Assembly: GCF_011008905.1 (NCBI RefSeq)
Contig: NZ_JAAIVI010000017.1
Coordinates: 1,651,750 to 1,715,749 of the forward strand
DNA length: 64,000 nt
Source of the DNA: Wenzhouxiangella sp. XN201
GTDB taxonomy: Bacteria; Pseudomonadota; Gammaproteobacteria; Xanthomonadales; Wenzhouxiangellaceae
Reading direction: 5' to 3'
A program made the position numbers and the translations under genes. A model generated the notes under the pieces. It was not told where the DNA came from and ran no database searches. It was given only the letters and a program-made list of their open reading frames with translations. Positions 42,910 to 51,880 of this stretch are shown here, in pieces; positions within the stretch are counted from its first letter, which is position 1, and the number at the start of each line of letters is the position of its first letter.

Positions 42910-44637
42910 TCAATTCATACTGGCTTGAGAGACCAAGGCGTCCACTGCCTTTTCGAGAAGTTCCACCTTGGCGGACAACGCATCGACTTCCGTCTGCTTA
43001 TCATCCAGCTCTTGCTTGAGCGCCTTGATCGCGGCAAACGAAATGCCTGTTGTATCAATCATGTTCAACGTCTTGCCATCGCTCAGGCCAAATGCAGCCT
43101 GAAATTCTTCGGCCATAGCACCTATGTGACGCGTGCCTTTTGGTTCCTTCCGGTAGCGCCACTCGGAAATTTCGAGCGACACTAGCTTCTGCAGAATCTC
43201 CTCAGCTTTCACCGGCTTGAAGTCGGTCTTCGTGGCTCGAGCCGAAGTAAGCAGTACGCCGTTTGCGGTAACGTCACCAGCAAACTCCGCGCTGCCATCA
43301 GCAAATAATTGCATTTCAACCTGTCCGGAGCCCACTTTGTTGAGCTGGAATCTCTCGTCGACGTTCTGCGTTCCGGCCACGGAAAATGTCCAGTTTACGT
43401 TGCCTTGTGAGGCATCTTGCAGGTGCATCGCGGGAACTCCATGGTTAACCAAGCTAAGCAATCTCTGATTGCCCACACCTGTATCTTCGATAAGCAATTG
43501 AGCTGTGTTGTCCGTCCTCTTAATATGGAGCGGTTGATTTGGTGATGAATTTCCAATCCCGACATTACCGCTGGCGGCGATGTCGATGGAACTGGTCGGC
43601 GCACCCGGCCGAATACGAAACGGCAGGCGGCTGCCGCCGGTCACATCACGAACAAAAAAGTTGGCTTCGTTTCCGGCGATATCCCAGGTCTGGGCGCTGA
43701 ATCCGCCCGAGCTGTTCTGTTCAAGTCGAATGCCCGGTGTATTGTTTGTGTTGACATGAAGATCGAGTACCGGCGTGCTGGTGCGCAAACCGACCCGGCC
43801 CGTACTCGCCACAAAGAGTGAGTGTGCCGGGGCGCCGGCTGAAACGGTGAACAGGCGAGTGCCGGCTTCGCTGGAACCGCTCGCGCCCTGATCGATGATG
43901 CCAAGGTAATTGGCACCGCCGTTGGCGCTGTCATTGGCGCGGATCTGCCAGTTATTGTTCGGAAAGCTGCTGCTCGAACTCGTGTCATTGAATTGAAGGC
44001 GAACATTGTTCTCCTTCATTCGGATAGTATCGAATCCGAAGGTCTCGCCGTTTACGCAGTCGATACCGACACACTCGCTGCCCTGGACAACAAGGTCGTC
44101 GACAATGACTTGGTCACGGCTTCCACCGCCATCGGCGTCGTCAGTCTGCAGGCTGAAGCTCCCGCTGTCCTTGCCGGATGACTCGTGCTGTGCGACCGGC
44201 TCGTCGATATCGGGAGAGACAAAACTGCCGTCCGCGATGGCAAAGGTGCCGCTGTGCGGGCTGTCGAGCATGGTGACTGATCCAGCTGGAAAATGGAGCG
44301 CTTCGTGGTCGCCTCGAACCATATTCAGGCCTGTGCCAGTGATCCGCAGTTCATACTGGTAGACGCCATCAGAAAGCGACCTCCCAGGCAGTCTGGAGGG
44401 AGTAAACTCGACAACTGAGCCTGCGGAGAAGCTCTCGCGGTAGTAAAAGCCCTCGGGCCCACTGACAATCAAGTCGACGTCGAAGTCGAAGGCCTTGTCG
44501 GCGCCGGGCTCAATCAGCACGGTGTCGGAATAGACATGGGTCTGGAACAACTCGTCCGGCTGGGCCGAAAAGCCCACTGCAGATACGGCCAGTGCCAGGA
44601 TTCCCACCAATAACGATCGGGGGATGCAAACATTCAT
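42910..44637 (-). CDS. secreted peptidase-S74 (intramolecular chaperone) protein, copy 1
   Basis: A 575-residue exported protein (hydrophobic signal SLLVGILALAVSAVGFSA). Residues about 25-130 form a beta-rich domain with DGVYQYELRITG; the middle holds repeats like GRVGLRTSTPVLDLHVN and GNVGIGNSSPNQPLHI, known from fibre-like proteins. The C-terminal 110 residues are a peptidase S74 domain: Ser465 and Lys470 in SARATKTDF keep the Ser-x4-Lys spacing of the self-cleaving dyad, then EWRYRKEP, RHIGAMAEEF and a coiled coil. S74 domains trimerise fibres and cut themselves off. No phage genes are near, and a paralogue lies at 53721. The extracellular role is unknown. Confidence 0.82.
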   Translation of the reverse strand: MNVCIPRSLLVGILALAVSAVGFSAQPDELFQTHVYSDTVLIEPGADKAFDFDVDLIVSGPEGFYYRESFSAGSVVEFTPSRLPGRSLSDGVYQYELRITGTGLNMVRGDHEALHFPAGSVTMLDSPHSGTFAIADGSFVSPDIDEPVAQHESSGKDSGSFSLQTDDADGGGSRDQVIVDDLVVQGSECVGIDCVNGETFGFDTIRMKENNVRLQFNDTSSSSSFPNNNWQIRANDSANGGANYLGIIDQGASGSSEAGTRLFTVSAGAPAHSLFVASTGRVGLRTSTPVLDLHVNTNNTPGIRLEQNSSGGFSAQTWDIAGNEANFFVRDVTGGSRLPFRIRPGAPTSSIDIAASGNVGIGNSSPNQPLHIKRTDNTAQLLIEDTGVGNQRLLSLVNHGVPAMHLQDASQGNVNWTFSVAGTQNVDERFQLNKVGSGQVEMQLFADGSAEFAGDVTANGVLLTSARATKTDFKPVKAEEILQKLVSLEISEWRYRKEPKGTRHIGAMAEEFQAAFGLSDGKTLNMIDTTGISFAAIKALKQELDDKQTEVDALSAKVELLEKAVDALVSQASMN

Positions 44638-44758
44638 GTTCTTTACCTCAGGTTTTTGCTGGAAATACCGGACTTCACGACCGGAATGTGCGGGCCGGAA
44701 ACGCCCCTATTTGGGTCCAACATTAGCACCAATTCGCACAGGGGGAAAGATCACCAAG

Positions 44759-45823
44759 CTAACGTTTCTTGAGGTACCGCATCAACCGCCACGCTCGAAT
44801 CGAACAAAGATATTGACCGATAAACACCGGGATCAGCCCCAGAAACAGCCACCACTCCGGCCACCCCTGACGCCAACCGGCCATGCCAATCAGGCCGAAG
44901 ATGGTCATCACCAGAATTAGCACCCAGACCGTAACCATGACAGAAAAACCCGACCGCAGTAATACGTGGTGCAGATGCTCACGGTCAGCAGAGAAGGGGC
45001 TGCGACCCTTCATGATGCGGCGGATATAGAGAGTTAGCACGTCGAGTACCGGCAGAACCAAGATCCAGGCAATCGAGACCGGGTAGATCGACACATCCTC
45101 AACCTGGCTAAGATACACCGCCAGCCAGGCAAGTGCGAAGCCCAGCATCATGCTACCCGAATCCCCCATGAAAGCCGTAGCACAAGGCCGGCCTGGCACG
45201 CGCAGGTTGTAGCAGAGAAAACCGATCACAGCGGCCATCAAAACGCCGGCAACCCCGACAAACGCCCGCGAGGCGCCGCCAAGAATCCCGGCCGTCAACA
45301 GCATGGCCAGGGCCACAGCCACCAGCCCGCCGGCCAGACCGTCGGTACCGTCGGCCATGTTGATGGCATTGATCAGCAGCACCGTACAAAGCACGGTAAA
45401 AGGAATGGCCCACTCGCCCATCTCGATCGGTTTAACGCCAACCAGGTCACCGAGCGTGTGAATCTGGACCTCGCCCCAGGAAACCATCAGTATCGCCACC
45501 AGCACCTGGGCCGAGAGCTTGGCACTGGCACTCATGTCGATCAGGTCGTCGATCACGCCAACCATCAGCAGGATACCCATACCGACGATCAGGCTGGCGT
45601 AGGGCCGCAGGCTGGCTTCGATCATCAGCATGGCAACCGCAAAGCCCAGGAACATGGCCAGTCCGCCGATCAACGGCACTTCGCGGTCGTGGTTTTTGCG
45701 CCCGCCCGGCCGATCAACCAGGTTTACTGCATGCGCCGGACGCCGGAGTACCGGCACCGCCACTACCGCGAATAAAAAAGCAGCCAGAATGGCCGCCATG
45801 GAGCTGTAGGTCAGTGCCCCCAT
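44759..45823 (-). CDS. WecA/MraY-type undecaprenyl-phosphate sugar-1-phosphate transferase
   Basis: A 354-residue inner-membrane protein with about ten helices. It should transfer a sugar 1-phosphate (GlcNAc-1-P in WecA) to undecaprenyl phosphate, starting a lipid-linked glycan. Signature sites are VGVIDDLIDM (DD, about 90), INAINMADGTDGLAGG (about 150) and MGDSGSMMLGFAL (about 205), plus the cytoplasmic REHLHH motif of WecA-like members. The start is directly adjacent to the stop of the upstream gene (TAGATG), so it is translationally coupled to the polysaccharide operon that begins with cysD. Confidence 0.92.
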   Translation of the reverse strand: MGALTYSSMAAILAAFLFAVVAVPVLRRPAHAVNLVDRPGGRKNHDREVPLIGGLAMFLGFAVAMLMIEASLRPYASLIVGMGILLMVGVIDDLIDMSASAKLSAQVLVAILMVSWGEVQIHTLGDLVGVKPIEMGEWAIPFTVLCTVLLINAINMADGTDGLAGGLVAVALAMLLTAGILGGASRAFVGVAGVLMAAVIGFLCYNLRVPGRPCATAFMGDSGSMMLGFALAWLAVYLSQVEDVSIYPVSIAWILVLPVLDVLTLYIRRIMKGRSPFSADREHLHHVLLRSGFSVMVTVWVLILVMTIFGLIGMAGWRQGWPEWWLFLGLIPVFIGQYLCSIRAWRLMRYLKKR

Positions 45824-47458
45824 CTAAAGCATCTCCCACGCAGATTTCCCCCCTGATTCCAGAATGCGCCTCGCCAAAAAATACGGCGGATCGCCATCCG
45901 GGCTCAATTCTACCAGATCATCTCCCCAAGCCATCGGTAAAAACCTAATGGCGTACACAGACACACCCCGCGCGCTGCGCTCGCGCAGGCGTATTCGGTA
46001 CTCGGCACCCTCATCTGCGCGAAAGGCCAACGAAAACGTCCGCGTGATGTCTTCGCCCAAATAGACCTCACGCCAAGCCCAACGTTTGCTGTTGCCCATG
46101 CCGCGCCGGAAGACTTCCAGCCGCACCCAGCCGGCTTGGTGCCCGCCGGTGAGATCAAACTCGACCTGCCAGATACCCTCGTCCAGGTCATCGAGCCAGG
46201 GCACTTCCACCATCCTGGGTCGCTTTCCTTCCTTAAGGCGCAGAGTCGAACCTCGACAATCAATTTGCGAGGCCGGACAGTCGGCCAGTTCGACATGCCG
46301 GCCGGCCACCGACTTGAGCGGAAGCTCGCGCGGCTCGTCCGGTTCGCTGGAACCGTCAACTGAAACGGGTTGCTCGTGGAGCGCAGCGTGTAAATCAAGA
46401 GTGACCATCACATCGTGAGGCCTGAGCCGACGGAGCCAGACCGTACGCAGTCCCAAACGTCCTACCACCGGTTGCGGCACGGCGGCATAACGGGCGCGGA
46501 AATACTCAAAAAGGCTTCCAGCAAAAATCACTACCGGTTGACTGTCGTCATCGAGCACGTCACGTAGATCGCTGACAAAACTCGCGACCTCGGCATCCAG
46601 GTCATTAATCGACTTATCTTCGGCCGGAATCCCAGAATACCTCGATACGGCATCGACGTGCCGCAACCACAATGACACCTGCCAACTGGCATCCAGCGAC
46701 AACCACCCGATTAGAACTCCCAGGCCGGCCAGCATTCTTGTGCGGCGGCCGGGCAAGCTCGCTGGATCGACCAACAACAACGTCAGCAACACGAACAATC
46801 CGAGCCAACACACAACAGCCACCACAGGTGACACCCGCAGGGGCACGTAATCCGGACGAGTGTGATTGATGCTGCGTTGGGTCCAGCCGCCCAGGTCGAC
46901 CAGGCTGGTCCAGAGCAGCCCCTGCAACTCGGTGAAATCGGGCCTGGCGCGATGCAGTTTGACTTGCTCGACCACGGTGGAAGGCCCGAGACCACCGCGC
47001 ACGCGCAGGGTTACGAAATTGATCGAATCATCAGACAGGAACAGATCGCCGGCATCCAGCCGCCCTTCAAGCTTCTCGTCCAAGCGCAACGGGGCTTCAC
47101 GCAGGCCGGCCAGATTCGCCGAACGCGAAACGCCAGCTTGCAGCTCATGATAAGTGCCCAACTTCGCAAAGTGCACGACAATAGCATCGAGCCAGTCAGC
47201 ATCAATCGCGTCCGGCAACGCGCCGGCAACCAAAACATATCCCATGGGGCCCGGCGCCTGCAATTGCAGGCCGGATTCCCAAACCACGCCCTCACCCGCC
47301 ACCACCTGCCAACTCTCGGATGGAACCACGTAGGTCGAGAGCACATGGCGATAATTATCGCCCAACATGATCCAAGTATTGAACGCGCCCCAAAGCAGCC
47401 CGGCAGCCAGTAGGCCTACCGCCACAAACCCGGGCACGCGTCGCGGCCGCCGAATCAT
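45824..47458 (-). CDS. unknown membrane-anchored protein of the polysaccharide operon
   Basis: The function is not recognised. The 544-residue protein begins with one membrane helix (FVAVGLLAAGLLWGAFNTWI), a soluble part of about 180 residues, then two more helices (about 205-260) and a large soluble C-terminal half ending in a beta-rich region (WVRLEVFRRGMGN, EYRIRLRERSA). The soluble parts are likely periplasmic. The ATG at 47458 overlaps the stop of the preceding gene as ATGA; the frame is open to 47683. Its position between a GT-C-like protein and a WecA-like enzyme suggests a role in glycan assembly, by context only. Confidence 0.7.
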   Translation of the reverse strand: MIRRPRRVPGFVAVGLLAAGLLWGAFNTWIMLGDNYRHVLSTYVVPSESWQVVAGEGVVWESGLQLQAPGPMGYVLVAGALPDAIDADWLDAIVVHFAKLGTYHELQAGVSRSANLAGLREAPLRLDEKLEGRLDAGDLFLSDDSINFVTLRVRGGLGPSTVVEQVKLHRARPDFTELQGLLWTSLVDLGGWTQRSINHTRPDYVPLRVSPVVAVVCWLGLFVLLTLLLVDPASLPGRRTRMLAGLGVLIGWLSLDASWQVSLWLRHVDAVSRYSGIPAEDKSINDLDAEVASFVSDLRDVLDDDSQPVVIFAGSLFEYFRARYAAVPQPVVGRLGLRTVWLRRLRPHDVMVTLDLHAALHEQPVSVDGSSEPDEPRELPLKSVAGRHVELADCPASQIDCRGSTLRLKEGKRPRMVEVPWLDDLDEGIWQVEFDLTGGHQAGWVRLEVFRRGMGNSKRWAWREVYLGEDITRTFSLAFRADEGAEYRIRLRERSARGVSVYAIRFLPMAWGDDLVELSPDGDPPYFLARRILESGGKSAWEML

Positions 47459-48891
47459 ATCCGGAGCTCCTGAATAAGTCCCCCCTGCCAGCGCAGAACC
47501 ACCAAACCACCAAGAAGTCCAATCGCTGGCACCAAGTGCAACAGCAGGCGGTTGACGCTGGTGCCGTCGAGAACTGCATTGCCCAGTGTCGAAAAGGAAA
47601 AGAACCCAAGCAACAGCGTTAGTCCGCCCCAGGTCACGATGGCCATCATGGCGAAAACGCGTGCACGCAATGCATACCAGCAACTAGCCAGCACAAGACC
47701 CGGCACCAGGAACCAGAACAAGTGCCAGTTGGGATAGACGAACAGATGCCGCAGCAGTGCCGGCCACATCACGATCTCACGCCAAGCATCGACGTTGATC
47801 TTCGCAGGCCAAACAAACCCGTCATTTCCAAAGCCAAGCCGACCCAAGGTGCTGACACGAATCGGGTCACCGTAAACCCACAAGAATGTACAGAAACCGA
47901 GAAAGCCCAGCACAGCTAGCAGAAGTATCCAGCGAAAACGCACCCACCCGGCAACTAGGCCCAGGGCCAGCACAGGCGTCCACAAAAAACTTGTTTCCTT
48001 GATCATCAGCATGCCGGCAACGGCAACGCCTGTCACTAACAGCCATCGCGGCCCGAATGCATGAGCCAGCACGCCACCGCTGGTCGCGAGCAGCAGATAC
48101 AATCCAATCCAGATATCACCGTACCCGGCCAGCACGGCTTGGGTGTTCAGAACGGGAAGAGTCAGCACGGCTGCTACGGCACCAATGGCCACGAGCAGGC
48201 TTCCGCCCACCATCCTGAGGGTCCCAAATATAACCAGGCCTGTACCGGCCATCGCCAGCGGCCATGCAAGGTTCATTAGAGCATCGTCGTAGTGACCGAG
48301 TGCCTGCAATGACCAGAGTTGAATCAGGCCAATACCAGGAGGATTCCAACTCCTGCCAGCAGTCCAAGTCGGCCCCTCGACCTGGAACCATCTCATCCCA
48401 GTCGCAAACTGCTCAAAATTTGACTGGAAGTACCAGACTTTGGCCTGCATGCCATAAGCAGACCACGCATCCCAGGGAAATAACGGCCGGTAAACAACCT
48501 CGAGCACAATGCCTGCCCAACGAAGCACCAGCCAAGCCAGCACGAGACAGATCAGCCATCGACTACCACGTGACAGCTCGCGTCTAGAGTCTGCTACCCA
48601 GCAGGTAGTCAGCACTTTCGTCCATCGACTCCGTCGCACCCAGGCAAGCGTAGCAAACACGGCTACCAAGCCAAGCTGTATCGCTACGTTTGACCCAAAA
48701 TTCAGTCCAGAACCCCATTTCCCGAGTACCAGGTAGCCGCCGATGATGCTGACTAGGCCCAGCGGAAGCGCCAACCCGGCCACAAGCGGCCAGTAACCTG
48801 GTTGCCGGATCTGCGAGAGAACCATAACGAAAAGGGCTCCCGTCAGAAACGGGAGCCCCAATGCTAGAACGATTCTTGCCGCGTCCGCCAA
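47455..48891 (-). CDS. GT-C-like polytopic membrane glycosyltransferase (putative)
   Basis: A 478-residue protein with about 12 hydrophobic segments. The first large loop has RPLFPWDAWSAYGMQAK at about 135-150, an acidic-aromatic motif of the kind found in the catalytic loop of GT-C enzymes (ArnT/PMT type), and EGPTWTAGRSWNPPG follows. GT-C enzymes use lipid-linked sugars at the outer face of the inner membrane. The match is at fold level only. It lies 20 bp after cysNC and overlaps the next gene by 4 bp, so it belongs to the cysD operon. Confidence 0.7.
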   Translation of the reverse strand: MADAARIVLALGLPFLTGALFVMVLSQIRQPGYWPLVAGLALPLGLVSIIGGYLVLGKWGSGLNFGSNVAIQLGLVAVFATLAWVRRSRWTKVLTTCWVADSRRELSRGSRWLICLVLAWLVLRWAGIVLEVVYRPLFPWDAWSAYGMQAKVWYFQSNFEQFATGMRWFQVEGPTWTAGRSWNPPGIGLIQLWSLQALGHYDDALMNLAWPLAMAGTGLVIFGTLRMVGGSLLVAIGAVAAVLTLPVLNTQAVLAGYGDIWIGLYLLLATSGGVLAHAFGPRWLLVTGVAVAGMLMIKETSFLWTPVLALGLVAGWVRFRWILLLAVLGFLGFCTFLWVYGDPIRVSTLGRLGFGNDGFVWPAKINVDAWREIVMWPALLRHLFVYPNWHLFWFLVPGLVLASCWYALRARVFAMMAIVTWGGLTLLLGFFSFSTLGNAVLDGTSVNRLLLHLVPAIGLLGGLVVLRWQGGLIQELRI

Positions 48892-48911
48892 CAGCCTAGA
48901 TCCTCACGAAC

Positions 48912-50837
48912 TCAATGCAGGATACTCTTTCGCTTCAGGTATTCCAACACCACATCGACGCCCTCTTCAACTGACAATTCCTCAGTGTCAATTACGATCT
49001 CGGGATGCTCAGGCGGCTCGTAAGGCGAGTCGATACCGGTGAAATGCTTGATCGCACCGGCACGGGCCTTGGCATACAATCCCTTCGGATCTCGTCTCTC
49101 GCAGGTTTCCAGACTGGCACTGACGTAGACCTCGATAAACTCGCCCGGCTCCATCAGTTCGCGCACCAGTGCGCGATCGGACCGAAACGGTGAAATGAAT
49201 GCCGTGATCACCACCAACCCGGCATCTGCCATCAGTCGCGCCACCTCGCCGATACGGCGAACGTTCTCAACACGATCTTCATCGGTAAAGCCCAGGTCCC
49301 GATTAAGTCCATGACGCACGTTGTCACCGTCGAGCAGATAGCTGTGATGCCCGCGCAGGAACAAGGCCTGCTCAAGGGCATTGGCCACCGAGGATTTGCC
49401 AGCACCTGACAGCCCGGTAAACCACAGCACCGCCGGACGCTGTGCCTTCTGCCCGGCACGCTGGGTCTTTGTGATCTTGTGCTCATGCCAGACCACATCG
49501 CGTGATTTGTCGGCCAACGTATCGGTCACCGGTCGCACGATCATAGCCGCACCGACGGTCAGATTGCTGATGCGGTCGACCACCACAAAGGCGCCGGTAT
49601 GGCGGTTATGCCGATAGCTGTCGAAAGCTGCCGGGGCGCTCAATCGCCAGCGAACTAGCCCGATCTCGTTGAGGTTGAGCTGATCGACATGCTGACTTTC
49701 GAGCGTGTTCACATCAATGCGATGTTCGATGACCTCGGGAATCGCCGAGACAGATTTCGGTCCCAGCTTGATATCGTACTGCCGCCCTGGCAGGAGCGGC
49801 GCATCGGACATCCACACCACACGAGCATCCAGGGCCTCGGCCACCCGCGAGCGCTCGTCGGGATGCACCAGGAGGTCGCCACGACCGATATCGATCTCGT
49901 CTTGAAGGGTCAGTGTGACTGCCTGCCCGAACTCAGCGCGATCGATGTCGCCGTCAAAAGTCACAATGCGTTCGACCTGGCTTTGCCGGCCCGAAGGCAT
50001 GACCATGATGGGATCGCCGACAGCAACCGACCCGCCGGCGATTGTTCCAGCGAAGCCGCGGAAATCAGAGCTGTGGCGATTGACATACTGCACGGGCAGG
50101 CGGAAATCCCTCGCAGCCTCGTGAGAGCGTTCTCCCGAGCATGACCCCACGCCACCCCCCGGTACACGCTCCAATAATTCCAGCAATGTCGGACCTTCAA
50201 ACCATCCGAGGCTCTCTCCTCGCAAGGTCACATTGTCCCCGCCTAACGCTGCCACCGGCAGGCAATCCACCGACTCGAAATCCAGCTTGTTAGCAAATTC
50301 CCGGTAACCTGCCTCAATTTCCTCGAAGCGGCGCTGATCGAAGTCGACCAGATCCATCTTGTTGACCGCCACGATCACCCGCTTGATGCCCAATAACGAG
50401 ACGATAAATGAGTGCCGCCTGGTCTGCGTTTGAACACCCTTGCGCGCGTCGATCAGGATCACCGCAAGATCCGCAGTCGAAGCCCCAGTTGTCATATTGC
50501 GTGTGTACTGCTCATGCCCGGGCGTGTCTGCAATAATGAACTTGCGACGAGCAGTGGCGAAATACCGATATGCCACATCGATTGTGATCCCCTGCTCCCG
50601 CTCCGACTGCAATCCGTCAACAAGCAAGGCGAGATCAGCCTCATCGCCAGTCGTACCCCACTTCTTGGAATCCCGGGCAACTGCAGAAAGCTGATCTTCA
50701 TAAACCTGCTTCGAATCAAATAGCAACCGCCCGATCAACGTCGACTTGCCGTCGTCAACGGAACCACAGGTAATGAAGCGCAGAAGATCTTTGTCGGAGT
50801 CTTCTGCAAGGATTTTCTTAATATCTGTAACTGCCAT
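48912..50837 (-). CDS. cysNC: bifunctional sulfate adenylyltransferase subunit 1 / APS kinase
   Basis: A 641-residue fusion. The N-terminal 430 residues are CysN, an EF-Tu-like GTPase (GSVDDGKSTLIGRLLFD, DTPGHEQYTRNM, NKMDLVDF) that drives ATP sulfurylase with CysD. The C-terminal 200 residues are APS kinase (FTGLSGAGKSSVANAL Walker A; GLNRDLGFTDEDRVENVRR). Together with CysD the product is PAPS, the universal sulfate donor. The ATG overlaps the cysD stop by one base (TGATG). The next genes downstream encode membrane glycan enzymes rather than PAPS or sulfite reductase, which points to sulfation. Confidence 0.96.
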   Translation of the reverse strand: MAVTDIKKILAEDSDKDLLRFITCGSVDDGKSTLIGRLLFDSKQVYEDQLSAVARDSKKWGTTGDEADLALLVDGLQSEREQGITIDVAYRYFATARRKFIIADTPGHEQYTRNMTTGASTADLAVILIDARKGVQTQTRRHSFIVSLLGIKRVIVAVNKMDLVDFDQRRFEEIEAGYREFANKLDFESVDCLPVAALGGDNVTLRGESLGWFEGPTLLELLERVPGGGVGSCSGERSHEAARDFRLPVQYVNRHSSDFRGFAGTIAGGSVAVGDPIMVMPSGRQSQVERIVTFDGDIDRAEFGQAVTLTLQDEIDIGRGDLLVHPDERSRVAEALDARVVWMSDAPLLPGRQYDIKLGPKSVSAIPEVIEHRIDVNTLESQHVDQLNLNEIGLVRWRLSAPAAFDSYRHNRHTGAFVVVDRISNLTVGAAMIVRPVTDTLADKSRDVVWHEHKITKTQRAGQKAQRPAVLWFTGLSGAGKSSVANALEQALFLRGHHSYLLDGDNVRHGLNRDLGFTDEDRVENVRRIGEVARLMADAGLVVITAFISPFRSDRALVRELMEPGEFIEVYVSASLETCERRDPKGLYAKARAGAIKHFTGIDSPYEPPEHPEIVIDTEELSVEEGVDVVLEYLKRKSILH

Positions 50838-51739
50838 CAGAAATAACCCTGAATCTTCTTTTCTTCCATCGACGCCCCGGAATCCTTGTCAATCGCCCTT
50901 CCCTGCCGCTCGGACTGACGCACCGAAATCGTTTCGGAGATGACGTCTAGTAGCGTCGTGGCATTCGATTCCACTGCCCCAGTCAGCGGCCAGCAACCCA
51001 GAGTACGGAATCTGACCATGCGCATTTCCGGCTTCTCGCCAGCCTCGAACGGCATCCGTGTATCGTCGTCGACCATCATTAGCATGCCATCGCGCTCCAC
51101 GACCGGACGCTCGGCAGCAAAATACAGCGGAACCATGGGGATATCCTCAGCATAGATATACTGCCAGATATCCAGCTCGGTCCAGTTCGACAGAGGAAAC
51201 ACACGGATCGACTCGCCCTTATGAACCCGGCCGTTGTAGATATTCCACAGTTCCGGTCGTTGGCTCTTCGGATCCCAGCGATGATTGCGATCGCGGAACG
51301 AAAACACACGCTCCTTGGCCCGCGAACGTTCCTCGTCCCGCCGCGCTCCGCCAAAAGCGGCATCGAACCCGTACTTGTTGAGCGCTTGTTTGAGCGCCTG
51401 GGTCTTCATGATATCGGTGTGCACCTTCGAACCGTGGGTAAACGGTCCGACACCCTGCTCGACTCCTTCCTGGTTAATATGAACCAGAAGCTCCATACCG
51501 ACTTCTTTCGCGATCTGATCGCGGAATTCGTACATCTCCCGAAACTTCCAGGTCGTATCCACATGCAATAGTGGAAACGGCGGCGGCGAAGGCCAGAATG
51601 CCTTACGCGCCAGATGCAGCATCACCGAAGAATCCTTGCCGATGGAATAGAGCATCACCGGGTTGGAAAACTCCGCCGCCACCTCGCGAATGATGTGGAT
51701 GGATTCGGCCTCAAGTGCCTTCAAATGCTTATTGATCAT
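50837..51739 (-). CDS. cysD: sulfate adenylyltransferase subunit 2
   Basis: A 300-residue ATP-sulfurylase subunit that forms APS from sulfate and ATP in complex with CysN. The PP-loop is [20 protein letters not shown] (about 25-45), with [20 protein letters not shown] and [15 protein letters not shown] further on. The ATG at 51739 ([13 protein letters not shown]) is the family start; the open frame to 51859 would add 40 unconserved residues. It is the first gene of a minus-strand operon that continues into cysNC and three glycan-related genes, and is divergent from the M23 lipoprotein gene. Confidence 0.95.
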   Translation of the reverse strand: MINKHLKALEAESIHIIREVAAEFSNPVMLYSIGKDSSVMLHLARKAFWPSPPPFPLLHVDTTWKFREMYEFRDQIAKEVGMELLVHINQEGVEQGVGPFTHGSKVHTDIMKTQALKQALNKYGFDAAFGGARRDEERSRAKERVFSFRDRNHRWDPKSQRPELWNIYNGRVHKGESIRVFPLSNWTELDIWQYIYAEDIPMVPLYFAAERPVVERDGMLMMVDDDTRMPFEAGEKPEMRMVRFRTLGCWPLTGAVESNATTLLDVISETISVRQSERQGRAIDKDSGASMEEKKIQGYF

Positions 51740-51880
51740 AACCTCGTCAATACCGTCAATATACCGATGCAGGAGCGACCTGCTGGGCCTCCATGGCAGA
51801 ATCTCTGGGGAACTTCCGTTGTTACAATGCGCTGATGTTAACCCAGACACCGCAGCCAATTACCGAAAAATTGACCGAAA

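Noticed and set aside
42910-44637. Prophage tail-fibre gene
   Set aside because: The S74 domain suggests it, but the protein has a signal peptide, a paralogue nearby, and no structural, lysis or integrase genes of a phage are in the window.
48912-51739. Ordinary sulfate assimilation operon
   Set aside because: cysDNC alone would fit, but no reductase genes follow and the operon continues into glycan genes; kept only as an alternative in the first finding.
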